DNA from: Pseudomonas sp. S37 | GTDB lineage: Bacteria; Pseudomonadota; Gammaproteobacteria; Pseudomonadales; Pseudomonadaceae | Reading direction: 5' to 3' | Length of the DNA: 64,000 bases | Assembly (NCBI RefSeq): GCF_016658545.1 | Contig: NZ_JACVZC010000022.1 | Location: forward strand, 1-64,000 | Shown: positions 29,565-38,758 of the stretch, one piece after another | How positions within the stretch are numbered: position 1 is the first letter of the stretch | How the letters are laid out: the number at the start of each line of letters is the position of its first letter | Translations under genes and position numbers: made by a program | Notes under the pieces: generated by a model | The model's database searches: none | Told to the model about the DNA's origin: nothing | The model's input: the letters and a program-made list of their open reading frames with translations, nothing else

Positions 29565-29912
29565 TCAGTTGATGATCTCGACAATATCCACATCCACTTC
29601 CCGGCTCATCAGGTGCTTCTCCACCTCACCGGTCAGCTTGACCTTGGTCTTGTCATTGAACGGCGTCGACGGCAGGTCTTCATCGTCGATTTCAACGGTA
29701 ATGGTGCCGGTGTTGTCCTTGAACTCGTACTTGTCGTCGTTGTTGATCTTCTTGGTCACGAAGCCCTGCAGCACCACCGGGGTGTCATCGGCGGCATCGT
29801 TGGCAGCAGCAACGGTGGTGACCGACTGCGCACCAGGGCCGGTGTAGCCAGCCGCCAAAGCAGCAGTGCTGAACAGCGGGGCGAGGATCAGGGCGAGGTA
29901 GCGAGCTTTCAT
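29565..29912 (-). CDS. YgiW/YdeI-type periplasmic OB-fold stress protein
   Basis: A 115-residue BOF-family protein (bacterial OB-fold). It has a signal peptide (MKARYLALILAPLFSTAALA), then VVLQGFVTKKINNDDKYEFKD (about 46-66), GTITVEIDDEDL and VKLTGEVEK. E. coli homologues YgiW and YdeI are induced by stress and help tolerate peroxide and metal, without a known enzymatic activity. A monocistronic unit between REP elements and the gsp block. Confidence 0.88.
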   Translation of the reverse strand: MKARYLALILAPLFSTAALAAGYTGPGAQSVTTVAAANDAADDTPVVLQGFVTKKINNDDKYEFKDNTGTITVEIDDEDLPSTPFNDKTKVKLTGEVEKHLMSREVDVDIVEIIN

Positions 29913-29982
29913 GGTGGCAGGTCCTTTTTCGTTTTCGATGGGAACAGCCTACCGAAGCTGGCTGAAGCGAATCTTAATGTGC

Positions 29983-30453
29983 TCAGGCTTCGTCCAGTTC
30001 CAGCACCAGCTGCGTTTGCAACTGCTCACCGACCACCTGCAATTGCAAACTGCGGACCTGCGCGCCATCGCGCTCCAGCGCGTGCAGCCAGACCAGCAGT
30101 TTCGCAGGCTCGCCTTCAAGGCTGACGTCCACTTGAGCGGCGCGGGCCTGCAGCCCGGTGACTCGCAGTCCAGCCGCCTGCGCTCGCTCGTTCAGCCCTG
30201 CGGGGGTCAACCTCCGCACCGCGTCCCGAGCCATGGCCGGGCCTGCCGAAACCCTCTGCAGGTGCCCGGCCAGCGCCAGCGCGCGTGCATGATCAAGCTC
30301 GGCCTGCTGCAAGCGCTGCTTGCCGGGTTCCCAGGCAACTTGCCAGAGTACGACCAAGGCCAGGCTCCAGAGTGCGGCCCCAATCACGCTGCGCCGCGCG
30401 CCAGGCAGCGATTGCCACTGGCGTAGCCAGGCCTGCTTGAACCACCGCATCAT
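29983..30453 (-). CDS. gspM: Type II secretion protein GspM
   Basis: Inner-membrane assembly-platform protein that partners GspL. The 156-residue product has a short cytoplasmic N-terminus, one membrane helix (about 19-36, VIGAALWSLALVVLWQVAW), a helical region and a ferredoxin-like C-terminal domain. The ATG at 30453 overlaps the gspL stop by 4 bp. It is the last gene of the secretion operon; no gspN or gspO follows. Confidence 0.88.
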   Translation of the reverse strand: MMRWFKQAWLRQWQSLPGARRSVIGAALWSLALVVLWQVAWEPGKQRLQQAELDHARALALAGHLQRVSAGPAMARDAVRRLTPAGLNERAQAAGLRVTGLQARAAQVDVSLEGEPAKLLVWLHALERDGAQVRSLQLQVVGEQLQTQLVLELDEA

Positions 30454-31559
30454 CGAGCCTCCCGCCAAGTGAGGGTCGCGCGCACGCCTTGCTCGGCCTG
30501 GCGGGCCTGGTCCATCAGCACCGCAGGGGCCCGCTGACGCAAGCGCTCAAGGTCTTCAAACCCTTGCGCAACCACTTCCAGGCGCCAGCCTTCGGTAGGG
30601 CTGGCCACCGCCTGTTCAACCGTGATGTTCCCGGCCTCCACCAACTGCTCGGTAAACGTTGCCAGTTCCTCGACAGCGGTCATTGCCCGGGGGCGGAACT
30701 CCAGCGCCCTGACCTGCGCAACCAGGTCACCCGCGACAGGCTGCCCAGGCGCCCACCGCTGAAATGCCTGAACGTTTTCGGCATCCAGCTGCGCCGTGCG
30801 TTGCGACAACCACGTGGCGCGCAGATGATCCGCCAGGCACACCATCACCAATGCCAGCAGCACCCCGCCCGCCAAGGCCGGCCAGGGCACGGCCGAGCCG
30901 CGCCGCCGGAATGCTCCCTGGCGCAGGTCAAGGGCCGTGGCCCGCCCTTGCACCAGGACGTTGAAAGCGCTGTCGACTGTCTGGTTGCAGAGTACCTGCC
31001 CTGCATGAACAGCCTCGGCCTGCCAGGGCATCGGCGGCAACTGCTGCGCCAGAACCTCAGCCACTTGGGGGCTGGCGGCCAGCCATGGCCCATTTTGACC
31101 GCCCAGCAACCAGCGGCCCCCGACCCACAAGGCGCAGGGCGGCCCGGCACCCAGCAGGTCGGCATCGGCGTACAGGCCCAGCGGGTCGATACCTTGGGCT
31201 TGCAGCAGGGCCATCAGGTTGGTCATGACCTGAAGTTCTATTACCAGGGCACGACGATGCCCTTGCGTACCCGGCGAACCGAACACCAGGTGCAACGTTT
31301 CCAGCGGCGCTGCCAACTGATCCTCGGCGGCATAGGCCAGTGTTTCTGCTGTCGGCCGTTTACCCGGTACAGGGCCGATTTCACAGCTGCCCAGCATTTC
31401 CATGGGCACCACCACGATCACAGGGCCGGTCACGGTCGAGGCCAGCTCACCCAGGCGTGCCTTGTTCAAGCTGCCATCCTTCGCCCGCAACCACACCGGC
31501 CAGTGCGCATCAGCCGCCGCAACGCCTTCAGGTAACAGGTACAGCCAGTTCTCACTCAT
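30450..31559 (-). CDS. gspL: Type II secretion protein GspL
   Basis: Links the cytoplasmic ATPase GspE to the inner-membrane platform. The 369-residue product has an actin-like cytoplasmic domain (about 1-215, WLYLLPEGV, YAAEDQLAAPLETLHLVFG), a membrane helix near 225-245 (WPALAGGVLLALVMVCLAD) and a periplasmic ferredoxin-like domain. The ATG at 31559 was chosen by family N-terminus and overlaps the gspK end by 8 bp. It is coupled to gspM by a 4-bp overlap. Confidence 0.92.
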   Translation of the reverse strand: MSENWLYLLPEGVAAADAHWPVWLRAKDGSLNKARLGELASTVTGPVIVVVPMEMLGSCEIGPVPGKRPTAETLAYAAEDQLAAPLETLHLVFGSPGTQGHRRALVIELQVMTNLMALLQAQGIDPLGLYADADLLGAGPPCALWVGGRWLLGGQNGPWLAASPQVAEVLAQQLPPMPWQAEAVHAGQVLCNQTVDSAFNVLVQGRATALDLRQGAFRRRGSAVPWPALAGGVLLALVMVCLADHLRATWLSQRTAQLDAENVQAFQRWAPGQPVAGDLVAQVRALEFRPRAMTAVEELATFTEQLVEAGNITVEQAVASPTEGWRLEVVAQGFEDLERLRQRAPAVLMDQARQAEQGVRATLTWREAR

Positions 31560-32409
31560 CTGCACTACGCTCCCGCCTTGCAGTAAACACACGGCGCACC
31601 ACACGGACCTGGTGCGTGTTCAAATCGATTTCCATGTCGCTGTACAGGTACATGCGCTTACCTGCCAGCTGCGCCTGTACCTCAAGGCGAAACCAGCGGC
31701 TGGTCACTGCCAGCCCACGGCGGTCCAGGCCCAGGCCCTCCAGTCGCGGCTGGGCCAGAAAGCGTTCCACCGAGGGGTAGCCCGACTCCGGGCGCTCACT
31801 GGCCAACGCTGCAGCCACCGTGGGTGACAGCTCGGCGAGCGCCGCCAGCAAGCGCGCCGGGGCCGTATTGATGTTCAGCCGCGCCTCCTTGGGCAATACC
31901 ACCACCCATGGCTGCAAACGCGTCATCACCTCGGCGGTAACACCTGGCAATGCGCGCAACTGGGTGGGGTCAAGCATCGGCTGGCCCATCAGCCCGTCCA
32001 ATACCGGTGGCTCCAGTTGCAACGAATGGCACAGGCGCTCCCAGCGCTTTAGCAGCAGTGGGTCAGGCACCTTCCCCGCCATCAGGGCGCCCAGGTTCAA
32101 GCGCCCCGCAAGGTCCTCAAGCTGCAGATGTACCTGCCCTTCACCGAGGCTTAACTCTCGCGGCCGGGCCCAGGCTTGCCGGTCATGGGTAACCTGCAGT
32201 ACCTCGCCCACTTCGCGGCGCAAGCTGGCCAGGGCTTGCTGCTCGCCAGCATGGGCCAGGCGCAGCAAACGCGTACTCTCGATCTGCTGGGTGACCCCGC
32301 CAAGCAGCAGTTGATGGCTGTGCAACATGCCGGCTACCAGCATTGTGAGCAGCGCCATGATCAACAGCACGGTAACCAGCGCGAGCCCTTTTTGCCGTTG
32401 CCACCTCAT
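31552..32409 (-). CDS. gspK: Type II secretion minor pseudopilin GspK
   Basis: Tip pseudopilin that starts pseudopilus assembly with GspI and GspJ. The 285-residue product has the prepilin signature with the leader MRWQRQKG cut before LALVTVLLIMALLTMLVAGM. Residue +5 of the mature pilin is Thr/Val rather than Glu, which is normal for GspK. The large globular domain has the helical GspK insertion (about 95-215). It overlaps gspJ by 4 bp. Confidence 0.93.
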   Translation of the reverse strand: MRWQRQKGLALVTVLLIMALLTMLVAGMLHSHQLLLGGVTQQIESTRLLRLAHAGEQQALASLRREVGEVLQVTHDRQAWARPRELSLGEGQVHLQLEDLAGRLNLGALMAGKVPDPLLLKRWERLCHSLQLEPPVLDGLMGQPMLDPTQLRALPGVTAEVMTRLQPWVVVLPKEARLNINTAPARLLAALAELSPTVAAALASERPESGYPSVERFLAQPRLEGLGLDRRGLAVTSRWFRLEVQAQLAGKRMYLYSDMEIDLNTHQVRVVRRVFTARRERSADE

Positions 32410-32993
32410 TGGCTGGCGCCCCCCAGCGGCAGTACCCGCCGCAGCTGCTCAAAGCGCCTGGTCGACAGCGTCACCTCCAGCGCTTGTGGTGGCACCGGCC
32501 GCCGTTGCGCCATTGGCCAGCGTGCCTGCCAGCCGCTTCCGGGCACATGCACACGCCAGTGCAGTTCACGTACACCGTCAAGCAAGCGCTGCGGTCGAGG
32601 CTGGTCTGGCCCTAGTGTGCGCCGTTGGCGCCACAGCACGCCCTCCTCCAGCCAGTACTCGACAACCCTCAACTCGCTGCGCTTGAGCGCCTGGTTGTCT
32701 TGCTCCCTGGCCAGCCAGTGAACCCGTGCGCCGTGCAGCAGCACACCAAAACCTTCCTTGCCCAGGCTAGCGGGCTGGTAACCCAGCAAGGCATCGCGCT
32801 GCATCAGGCTCATGGCCCTGCCCAACGCACGCAGCTCATCAGCCTGCACCTCGCGTGCGCTTTCGGCGCGCATGAACACATCGAGCACGCGCGCGCTGCC
32901 CACCGCCAGCAAGGCAAAGATGGCGATCGCCAGCAACAGTTCGATCAAGGTGAAGCCGCGTTGACGGGCCAACCTGCCTCTAGCGTGGCGCAT
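32406..32993 (-). CDS. gspJ: Type II secretion minor pseudopilin GspJ
   Basis: A 195-residue class III prepilin. The leader MRHARGRLARQRG precedes FTLIELLLAIAIFALLAVGS, with Glu at +5. The C-terminal domain carries the GspJ pattern LLDGVRELHWRVHV. The ATG at 32993 places the cleavage site 13 residues in; a longer reading from 33140 has no prepilin leader. It overlaps gspI by 14 bp and gspK by 4 bp. Confidence 0.93.
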   Translation of the reverse strand: MRHARGRLARQRGFTLIELLLAIAIFALLAVGSARVLDVFMRAESAREVQADELRALGRAMSLMQRDALLGYQPASLGKEGFGVLLHGARVHWLAREQDNQALKRSELRVVEYWLEEGVLWRQRRTLGPDQPRPQRLLDGVRELHWRVHVPGSGWQARWPMAQRRPVPPQALEVTLSTRRFEQLRRVLPLGGASQ

Positions 32994-33363
32994 CGACCAG
33001 CCCCAGCCAGCCCGTGGCTTGATGCAGTACTTGGCGATCCGAGGCAAGGCCCACCCGCACGTGCACCTCCAGCAACGCACTCCCGCCCAGGCGACGGCGG
33101 GTTTCCTGCAGGGTCCAGCGACGCTGGCCGAACATGACATCCAGGCTGCGCTGGCCAGGCGCCGGCGCAGGTTGCAGGCGCATATCCATCAAGTGGTTGT
33201 CGGCGACCCAGCTGGCGAGCAAGCGTTCCTCAAGCCCCTGCGACTGCAGCAGTACGTGCTGGCTGGCGGAGGTTACCGCTACGGCCAGTACCGCGAAGAT
33301 CGCCAACGCCACCAGCACCTCCAACAAGGTGAAGCCGCGCTCAGCGCACAAAGCTGGGGTCAT
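32980..33363 (-). CDS. gspI: Type II secretion minor pseudopilin GspI
   Basis: A 127-residue prepilin. The leader MTPALCAERG precedes FTLLEVLVALAIFAVLAVAV, with Glu at +5. The small C-terminal domain has the GspI pattern ERLLASWVADNHLMDMRL. An ATG at 33372 would give three more residues and is an alternative. The gene overlaps the end of gspH by about 23 bp, so it is translationally coupled. Confidence 0.92.
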   Translation of the reverse strand: MTPALCAERGFTLLEVLVALAIFAVLAVAVTSASQHVLLQSQGLEERLLASWVADNHLMDMRLQPAPAPGQRSLDVMFGQRRWTLQETRRRLGGSALLEVHVRVGLASDRQVLHQATGWLGLVDAPR

Positions 33364-33805
33364 TGATGCCATCACTCGACACAGAGACAAGGCGCACGTT
33401 ACCCGCCTCGAAATGAAGGGAAAACGGTGTGTGCTCGTCATTGCCGTACATCATAAGTTGCGGTGCACTGCCAGGCAGGGCGTGAGGCACCGCAACCCCA
33501 TCGACCTCCACACGCAAATCCAGCTCTACATCTCGATGCTTACCCGCTGCCACCCAGCCATCGTCAGCGGCTTCAAGCAGCTGATAGCCCTGGGCATCAA
33601 TGCGAATACCCAGCGCCAAGCCCTCCAGCACCGCCTGTTGCCGCGCGTGCTGCACCAACTGGTAGAACAGGTTGGCTTCCTGATTGGCCATACGTTGCGG
33701 ATCACGCCCGAAGATGAACCCTGCCATGCCCATCACGATGCCCAGCAGCAGCATGACCAGCAGCAGCTCCAGCAGCGTAAAGCCTTGAGAACGGCGCGGG
33801 TTCAT
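33341..33805 (-). CDS. gspH: Type II secretion minor pseudopilin GspH
   Basis: A 154-residue prepilin. The leader MNPRRSQG precedes FTLLELLLVMLLLGIVMGMA, with Glu at +5. The beta-rich GspH/FimT-like domain follows (RMANQEANLFYQLVQHARQQ, then GVAVPHALP and SSDG near the end). The start overlaps the gspG stop by 4 bp. Confidence 0.92.
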   Translation of the reverse strand: MNPRRSQGFTLLELLLVMLLLGIVMGMAGFIFGRDPQRMANQEANLFYQLVQHARQQAVLEGLALGIRIDAQGYQLLEAADDGWVAAGKHRDVELDLRVEVDGVAVPHALPGSAPQLMMYGNDEHTPFSLHFEAGNVRLVSVSSDGINDPSFVR

Positions 33806-34248
33806 TCAGGCCAGTTACCGATATCGGCATCCATTTCCTCGCCACCCGGTTGCCCATCGGCCCCCAACGAGTAAAGGTCATAACCTTGGGTCGAGCGGGT
33901 GCCCGGGTTCGCGTACTGGTAATGCGAGCCCCAAGGGTCGGTAGGTGTGCTTTTGAGGTAGCCCTGGGCACTCCACTGACGCGGCAGTGGCGCCACGGTG
34001 GGTCGCTTCACCAAGGCTTCCAGGCCTTGGGCAGTGGTCGGGTAGCGGCCATTATCCAGACGGTATATTTCCAGCGCGGTGGAAATCGACTGGATATCGG
34101 TGCGGGCTGCGGTCAGCTTGGCATGGTCAGGACGGCTCATCACATTGGGCAGCACCAGCGCGCCAAGCACGCCCAGGATGATGACCACCACCATGATTTC
34201 GATGAGGGTGAAGCCGCGTTGGGCGCGGCGTGCTGAACGTAGGGACAT
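33802..34248 (-). CDS. gspG: Type II secretion major pseudopilin GspG
   Basis: Main subunit of the pseudopilus, 148 residues. The leader MSLRSARRAQRG precedes FTLIEIMVVVIILGVLGALV. The conserved GspG stretch RLDNGRYPTTAQGLEALV (about 62-79) and the calcium-site loop near DPWGSHYQYANPG to SLGADGQPGG are present, so the Ca2+-stabilised fold is intact. It starts 1 nt after gspF stops. Confidence 0.96.
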   Translation of the reverse strand: MSLRSARRAQRGFTLIEIMVVVIILGVLGALVLPNVMSRPDHAKLTAARTDIQSISTALEIYRLDNGRYPTTAQGLEALVKRPTVAPLPRQWSAQGYLKSTPTDPWGSHYQYANPGTRSTQGYDLYSLGADGQPGGEEMDADIGNWPE

Positions 34249-34249
34249 A

Positions 34250-35455
34250 TCAGTTGACCAGTTGGTTGAGGTTGAGAATCGGCAGCAGGATGGCGAGCAC
34301 GATGATCAGCACGATGGCGCCCATCACCAGCAGCATCAGCGGCTCGCAGAGGCTCACCAGCAACGAGATACGCCCTGCCAGTTGCCTGGCCTGAAGGTCT
34401 GCGGCCCGCTCCAGCATGGTGTCCAGCTCACCGGCACGTTCGCCGCTGGCGATCATGTGCAGCATCAGTGGCGGCAAGGTTTGGCTGCGTGCCAGGCAAT
34501 TGGCCAGCGAGCTGCCCTCGCCCAGCTCGCGAGCCGCCTGCAGCAAACGCTCGCGCAGGATCAGGTTGCCGATCACCGCCGCACCAATGTTCATCGCCTC
34601 GACCAGGGCCACGCCGCTGCGCCCAAGGATCGCCAAGGTACTGATGAAGCGGGCCGCTTCACTGGCGCGGACAAACTCGCCGTAGCCCGGCAGGCGCAGT
34701 GATAAGCCATGCCATTGCCTGCGCCGTGCCGGTTGGCGAAGGGCCCAGGCAACCAGTGCAAGGGTTACCGCCACTAGCGCCAGCGCTGCCAGGCCGAAAT
34801 GCCGGGTGGCATCGCTCAGGGCGATCAGCACTTGCGTTGCCAGCGGCAGCTGCGCCTGGTCACGCGAAAAGGCCTGCACCACATCCGGCACCACGTAACC
34901 CAGCAGAAACCCCACCACCAGCAACGAAACAACCAGCAGGATCACCGGGTAAACCATGGCCAGCTGTACTTTCTGGCGCAGGGCCTGCTGGTTTTCGCCA
35001 TGCTCGGCCAAGCGCTCGAGTACGTCCGCCATGTGGCCAGAGCGCTCGGCGGCGGCTACGGTGGCCCGGTAAACCACGGGGAACGCCTGCGGGTAATGCG
35101 CCAGGGCCTGGGCCAGGGCATGGCCCTCGGCAACCCGCTCAGCCACGCCACGCAACACCTGACGTACCTGGCGCTGGGTACTCTGCTCAGCCACGGCCTG
35201 CAGGGCCTCGGTCAACGGCACCCCGGCATGCAGCAGGGTCGCCAGCTGGCGCGTCAGCAGCGAGCGCTGGGCCAGGTTCAGGCTGTTACGTATGCCCCAG
35301 CCGCCCATGGCCGACACGCGTACGGGGGCCAGCTTCAGTACCTGCAAGCCTTGCTCGCGCAAGGTTTGCCGGGCCTGGCGCGCCCCCTGTGCCTCCAGGG
35401 TGCCGCGCTGGCGCGCCCCCTTTGCATCCTGGGCCTGGTAGCGGAACAGCGGCAT
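34250..35455 (-). CDS. gspF: Type II secretion inner-membrane protein GspF
   Basis: Polytopic platform protein, 401 residues. It begins MPLFRYQAQDAKGARQRGTL, the usual GspF start. Two tandem GspF domains (about 70-193 and 272-395) each carry cytoplasmic helical bundles, with three membrane helices (near 170-192, 220-240 and 370-395). The ...SGERAGELDTMLERAAD motif of the second domain is clear. Gaps to gspE and gspG are 1 nt. Confidence 0.95.
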   Translation of the reverse strand: MPLFRYQAQDAKGARQRGTLEAQGARQARQTLREQGLQVLKLAPVRVSAMGGWGIRNSLNLAQRSLLTRQLATLLHAGVPLTEALQAVAEQSTQRQVRQVLRGVAERVAEGHALAQALAHYPQAFPVVYRATVAAAERSGHMADVLERLAEHGENQQALRQKVQLAMVYPVILLVVSLLVVGFLLGYVVPDVVQAFSRDQAQLPLATQVLIALSDATRHFGLAALALVAVTLALVAWALRQPARRRQWHGLSLRLPGYGEFVRASEAARFISTLAILGRSGVALVEAMNIGAAVIGNLILRERLLQAARELGEGSSLANCLARSQTLPPLMLHMIASGERAGELDTMLERAADLQARQLAGRISLLVSLCEPLMLLVMGAIVLIIVLAILLPILNLNQLVN

Positions 35456-35456
35456 G

Positions 35457-36920
35457 TCAGTCCTGCCCCGTCACGCGCAGCAGCTCTGTCACGCTGGTCT
35501 GACCCTGGCAGACACGCTGGACGCCATGCTGGAACAGGCTTGGGGTGTCCCGGCGGATCAATTCGAGCATGCCCGCCTGCGACGCCCGGGCATGGATCGC
35601 CTGGGCCAGCGCTGGCGTCACCTCCACCATCTCGTGCAAGGCCAGGCGCCCGCTGTAGCCCAGCTGGCATTCGCTACAGCCCTGCGCTTCATAGAGCTGC
35701 AACGGCAGCCCGGCGGGGTAGCCCAGGGCGCTGGCCGTGGCCTCCTCCACTGCATAAGCGACTTTGCAGTGGTCGCAGAGCCGCCGCACCAGCCGCTGGG
35801 CCATCACCCCCGCCAGCGAGGTGGCAAGCAGACAGGTATCGATGCCCATGTCGGCAAGGCGCGTGATAGCGCCCAGAGCGCTGTTGGTATGCAAGGTGGA
35901 CAGCACCAGGTGGCCCGTCAGCGAGGCCTGCACGGCGATGTCGGCAGTCTCCCGGTCACGGATCTCGCCGACCATGACCACGTCGGGGTCCTGTCGCAGA
36001 ATGGCCCGCAGGCCACGGGCAAAGGTCATGTCGACCTTGGTGTTGACCTGGGTCTGGCCGATGCCGGGCAGGTGGTATTCGATCGGGTCCTCGACGGTGA
36101 GGATATTGCGCGATTCCTGGTTGAGGTACGAAAGCGCGGTGTACAGCGTCGTGGTCTTGCCGGAACCGGTGGGCCCGGTGACCAGGAAAATACCGTGGGG
36201 TTTTTCCAGCATGCGCATGAAGCCAGCCCGCACCGAGCCTTGCATCTGCATGTGGTCGATGTCCAGGCGCACAGCCTGCTTGTCCAGCAAGCGCAGCACC
36301 ACCCGCTCGCCATGGGCAGCGGGCAACGTCGACACCCGCACGTCCACTTCATGGCCGGCAAGACGCAGGCTGATCCGGCCATCCTGGGGCACGCGCTTTT
36401 CGGCGATGTCCAGGCGCGCCATGACCTTGATACGTGAAACCAGCAGGGCAGACAGCTCGCGCGGTGGCGTCAGTACTTCGCGCATGACGCCGTCGACCCG
36501 CATGCGCACGCGCAACTGGTGCTCGAACGTTTCCAGGTGAATGTCCGAGGCCCGCGCTCTCACCGCCTCACTGAACAAGGCATTGAGCAGGCGGATGATC
36601 GGTGCGTCATCTTGTTGCTCAAGCAGGTCGCACGTTTGTGGCAAGGCTTCGGCCAGCCGCGACAGGTCAATTTCCTGGTCCAGGCCCTGGACCACCGCCT
36701 GCGCGGCATCCTGGCCCGGGCCATAGCACTGGGCCAGGCGCTCGGCAAAGTGGGCATCGCTCACGTAGCGCAAAGGCCAGGTACTGCCCACCAGCCGACA
36801 GGCCTCGGCCATGGCGGCCAGTGACGCGCCTTCACGCATCAGCAAGGCAGGCTCGGCCGCCTGCTGGTCGAGCAGGATGCCGTGACGTCGGGCGAAGCTG
36901 AACGGCAGGGCGATGCTCAT
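35457..36920 (-). CDS. gspE: Type II secretion ATPase GspE
   Basis: Cytoplasmic hexameric ATPase that drives the pseudopilus. The 487-residue product has the N-terminal GspL-binding region, Walker A GPTGSGKT (about 247-254), the Asp box (LTVEDPIEYH), Walker B (ILRQDPDVVMVGEIRDRETA) and His box (LVLSTLHTN). The zinc-binding four-cysteine element CDHC...CSEC (about 391-430) is present. The start at 36920 overlaps the gspD stop by 4 bp. Confidence 0.96.
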   Translation of the reverse strand: MSIALPFSFARRHGILLDQQAAEPALLMREGASLAAMAEACRLVGSTWPLRYVSDAHFAERLAQCYGPGQDAAQAVVQGLDQEIDLSRLAEALPQTCDLLEQQDDAPIIRLLNALFSEAVRARASDIHLETFEHQLRVRMRVDGVMREVLTPPRELSALLVSRIKVMARLDIAEKRVPQDGRISLRLAGHEVDVRVSTLPAAHGERVVLRLLDKQAVRLDIDHMQMQGSVRAGFMRMLEKPHGIFLVTGPTGSGKTTTLYTALSYLNQESRNILTVEDPIEYHLPGIGQTQVNTKVDMTFARGLRAILRQDPDVVMVGEIRDRETADIAVQASLTGHLVLSTLHTNSALGAITRLADMGIDTCLLATSLAGVMAQRLVRRLCDHCKVAYAVEEATASALGYPAGLPLQLYEAQGCSECQLGYSGRLALHEMVEVTPALAQAIHARASQAGMLELIRRDTPSLFQHGVQRVCQGQTSVTELLRVTGQD

Positions 36921-38758
36921 GGCCGTGGCCCGCGCGCGTCAGGCAGACGCCGCGTTTCAAACATCCGCTGGGCATCTTCCGGCAGGACCGACTCATCCGC
37001 AGTGCGCACCCCCTCGTAGGCACGTCGCCCTGCCTCGATCAGTTCGGCCTGGCTACGCAAGATGGTCGGGCGCAGGAACACCATGAGGTTGGTTTTTTCC
37101 TGGGTGTCGCTGCGCCAGCGGAACAGGCCACCCAGCCACGGGATACGGCTGAGCAACGGTACACCGCGCTGTACCTGGCGAACGCTGTCCTTGATCAGGC
37201 CACCAATCACGATGATCTCGCCATCGGCGGCCAGGATGGTGCTCTTGAGCGTGCGCTTGTTGGTGATCAGGTCATTCTCGGCGGTGCTGGGCGCAATTTC
37301 CGAGCTCTCCTGCTCGACCTCAAGGCGCAGGCTGTTACCTTCGTTGATGTGCGGGCGCACTTTCAGGCTGATGCCGATGTCCTTGCGTTCGACCGTGGTA
37401 AAGGGGTTCTCTGAACCACTGCCGGGGGTAACGTAAGACCCTGTCTTGAATGGCACGTTCTGGCCTACCAGGATCTGCGCCTCCTGGTTGTCCAGGGTCA
37501 GCAGGCTAGGCGTTGACAACAGGTTGCTGCGGCTGTTGCTGGCCAATGCCGAAACCAGCGCGGCAAAACGGTCAGAGCCGATGGCCAGGGCGGCGCCGCC
37601 CGGCAGCGTGGTCTCTTTGCCCAGCAGGTCGACCAAAGTGGCGCCGCTTTCGTTGAAAGTCACGCCCCCCTTGAGGCCACCTTTGTCCATGCCCCACTGC
37701 ACGCCCAGCGCTTCATCGATGCTGCCGCTGACTTCAACGATTGCTGCATGAATCAGCACTTGCGCCCGCGGCTGGTCCAGTTGCCGAATGATCTGTTCCA
37801 CACTGCCCAACGTCTGCGGCTCGCCCAGTAGCACCAATGCGTTCTGGCTGGCATCGGCCTTCACCATGGCCTCGCCGGCAAGGTCGACGCCCAGGCTATT
37901 TTTCCCCGGGGTACCGCCCAGTCGCTTACCCACCTCACCCAGCACTTCGGCAAGCTGCTCGGCATTGCCGTGTTGCAGGCGCACCACACGCCAGTTCTGC
38001 GAGGTGGCCGGTGCGGGTACATCCAGCGAGCGGGTCAGCTGCGCCAGGCGCTGCCGGGACTTGGCCGGGCCAAGGATCAGCAGGCGGTTACCACCGGCAT
38101 CGGCCAGCACTCGCACACCACTGTCGGGGCCACCGGCGGCGGCTTCAACCACCGGGAACACCGCCTCGGCCTGTGCTTTGCGCAAGGTCACCAGCTCATA
38201 GTCATGCCGCTGGCCGCTGTCGAGTTGCAGGACCAGTTGCTCCAGGCGGTCAAGGTTGGCGGCGGAGTCGGTCACCACCAAGGCATTGGCCGAACTGGAC
38301 GGCCCAATGTAGCCACTGCTGGAAACCAAAGGCCGTAACAGGCCGGCCAGGTCGGCAGCGACACTGCCCGACAGGTTGAACACCCGCGTGGTGAACGCTG
38401 CCGGTATCGCCTCCACCTGGTGGTTGGCCCAGGCCTTGGCCTCGCTCGCCGGCAGCACCAGCAGACGGTCGCCGTCGTTCACGGCAGCAAAGCCTTGGGC
38501 ATTGAGCACCGAGTAGAACAGCCGCCGAATCCCCTCGCGATCGAGCGCTTCGCTGGAAAGGACAGTGATACGGCCTTGCACACGCGGGTCGAGGATGATC
38601 GTCTGGTCGAGGATCGCCCCCACCTCGCGTACTACCTCGCGCACATCGGCATCGCTCATCGCCAACTGCCAGGTGGGCGCTTCGGCCAGCGCCAGCGAAC
38701 AGTTCAGGGTAAGACAGGCGCCAAACGAGGCGGCGCGCAGATATCGCTTGAGAGTCAT
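36917..38758 (-). CDS. gspD: Type II secretion outer-membrane secretin GspD
   Basis: Forms the outer-membrane channel. The 613-residue product has a signal peptide ending near LALAEA, the N0 domain (WQLAMSDADVREVVREVG), N1-N3 repeats (about 100-330) and the secretin barrel with VPFKTGSY, VEQESSEIAPS and the DGEIIVIGGLIKD signature (about 520). The C-terminal pilotin-binding S domain is short or absent and no pilotin gene was seen, so outer-membrane targeting must rely on something else. It overlaps gspC and gspE by 4 bp each. Confidence 0.95.
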   Translation of the reverse strand: MTLKRYLRAASFGACLTLNCSLALAEAPTWQLAMSDADVREVVREVGAILDQTIILDPRVQGRITVLSSEALDREGIRRLFYSVLNAQGFAAVNDGDRLLVLPASEAKAWANHQVEAIPAAFTTRVFNLSGSVAADLAGLLRPLVSSSGYIGPSSSANALVVTDSAANLDRLEQLVLQLDSGQRHDYELVTLRKAQAEAVFPVVEAAAGGPDSGVRVLADAGGNRLLILGPAKSRQRLAQLTRSLDVPAPATSQNWRVVRLQHGNAEQLAEVLGEVGKRLGGTPGKNSLGVDLAGEAMVKADASQNALVLLGEPQTLGSVEQIIRQLDQPRAQVLIHAAIVEVSGSIDEALGVQWGMDKGGLKGGVTFNESGATLVDLLGKETTLPGGAALAIGSDRFAALVSALASNSRSNLLSTPSLLTLDNQEAQILVGQNVPFKTGSYVTPGSGSENPFTTVERKDIGISLKVRPHINEGNSLRLEVEQESSEIAPSTAENDLITNKRTLKSTILAADGEIIVIGGLIKDSVRQVQRGVPLLSRIPWLGGLFRWRSDTQEKTNLMVFLRPTILRSQAELIEAGRRAYEGVRTADESVLPEDAQRMFETRRLPDARGPRP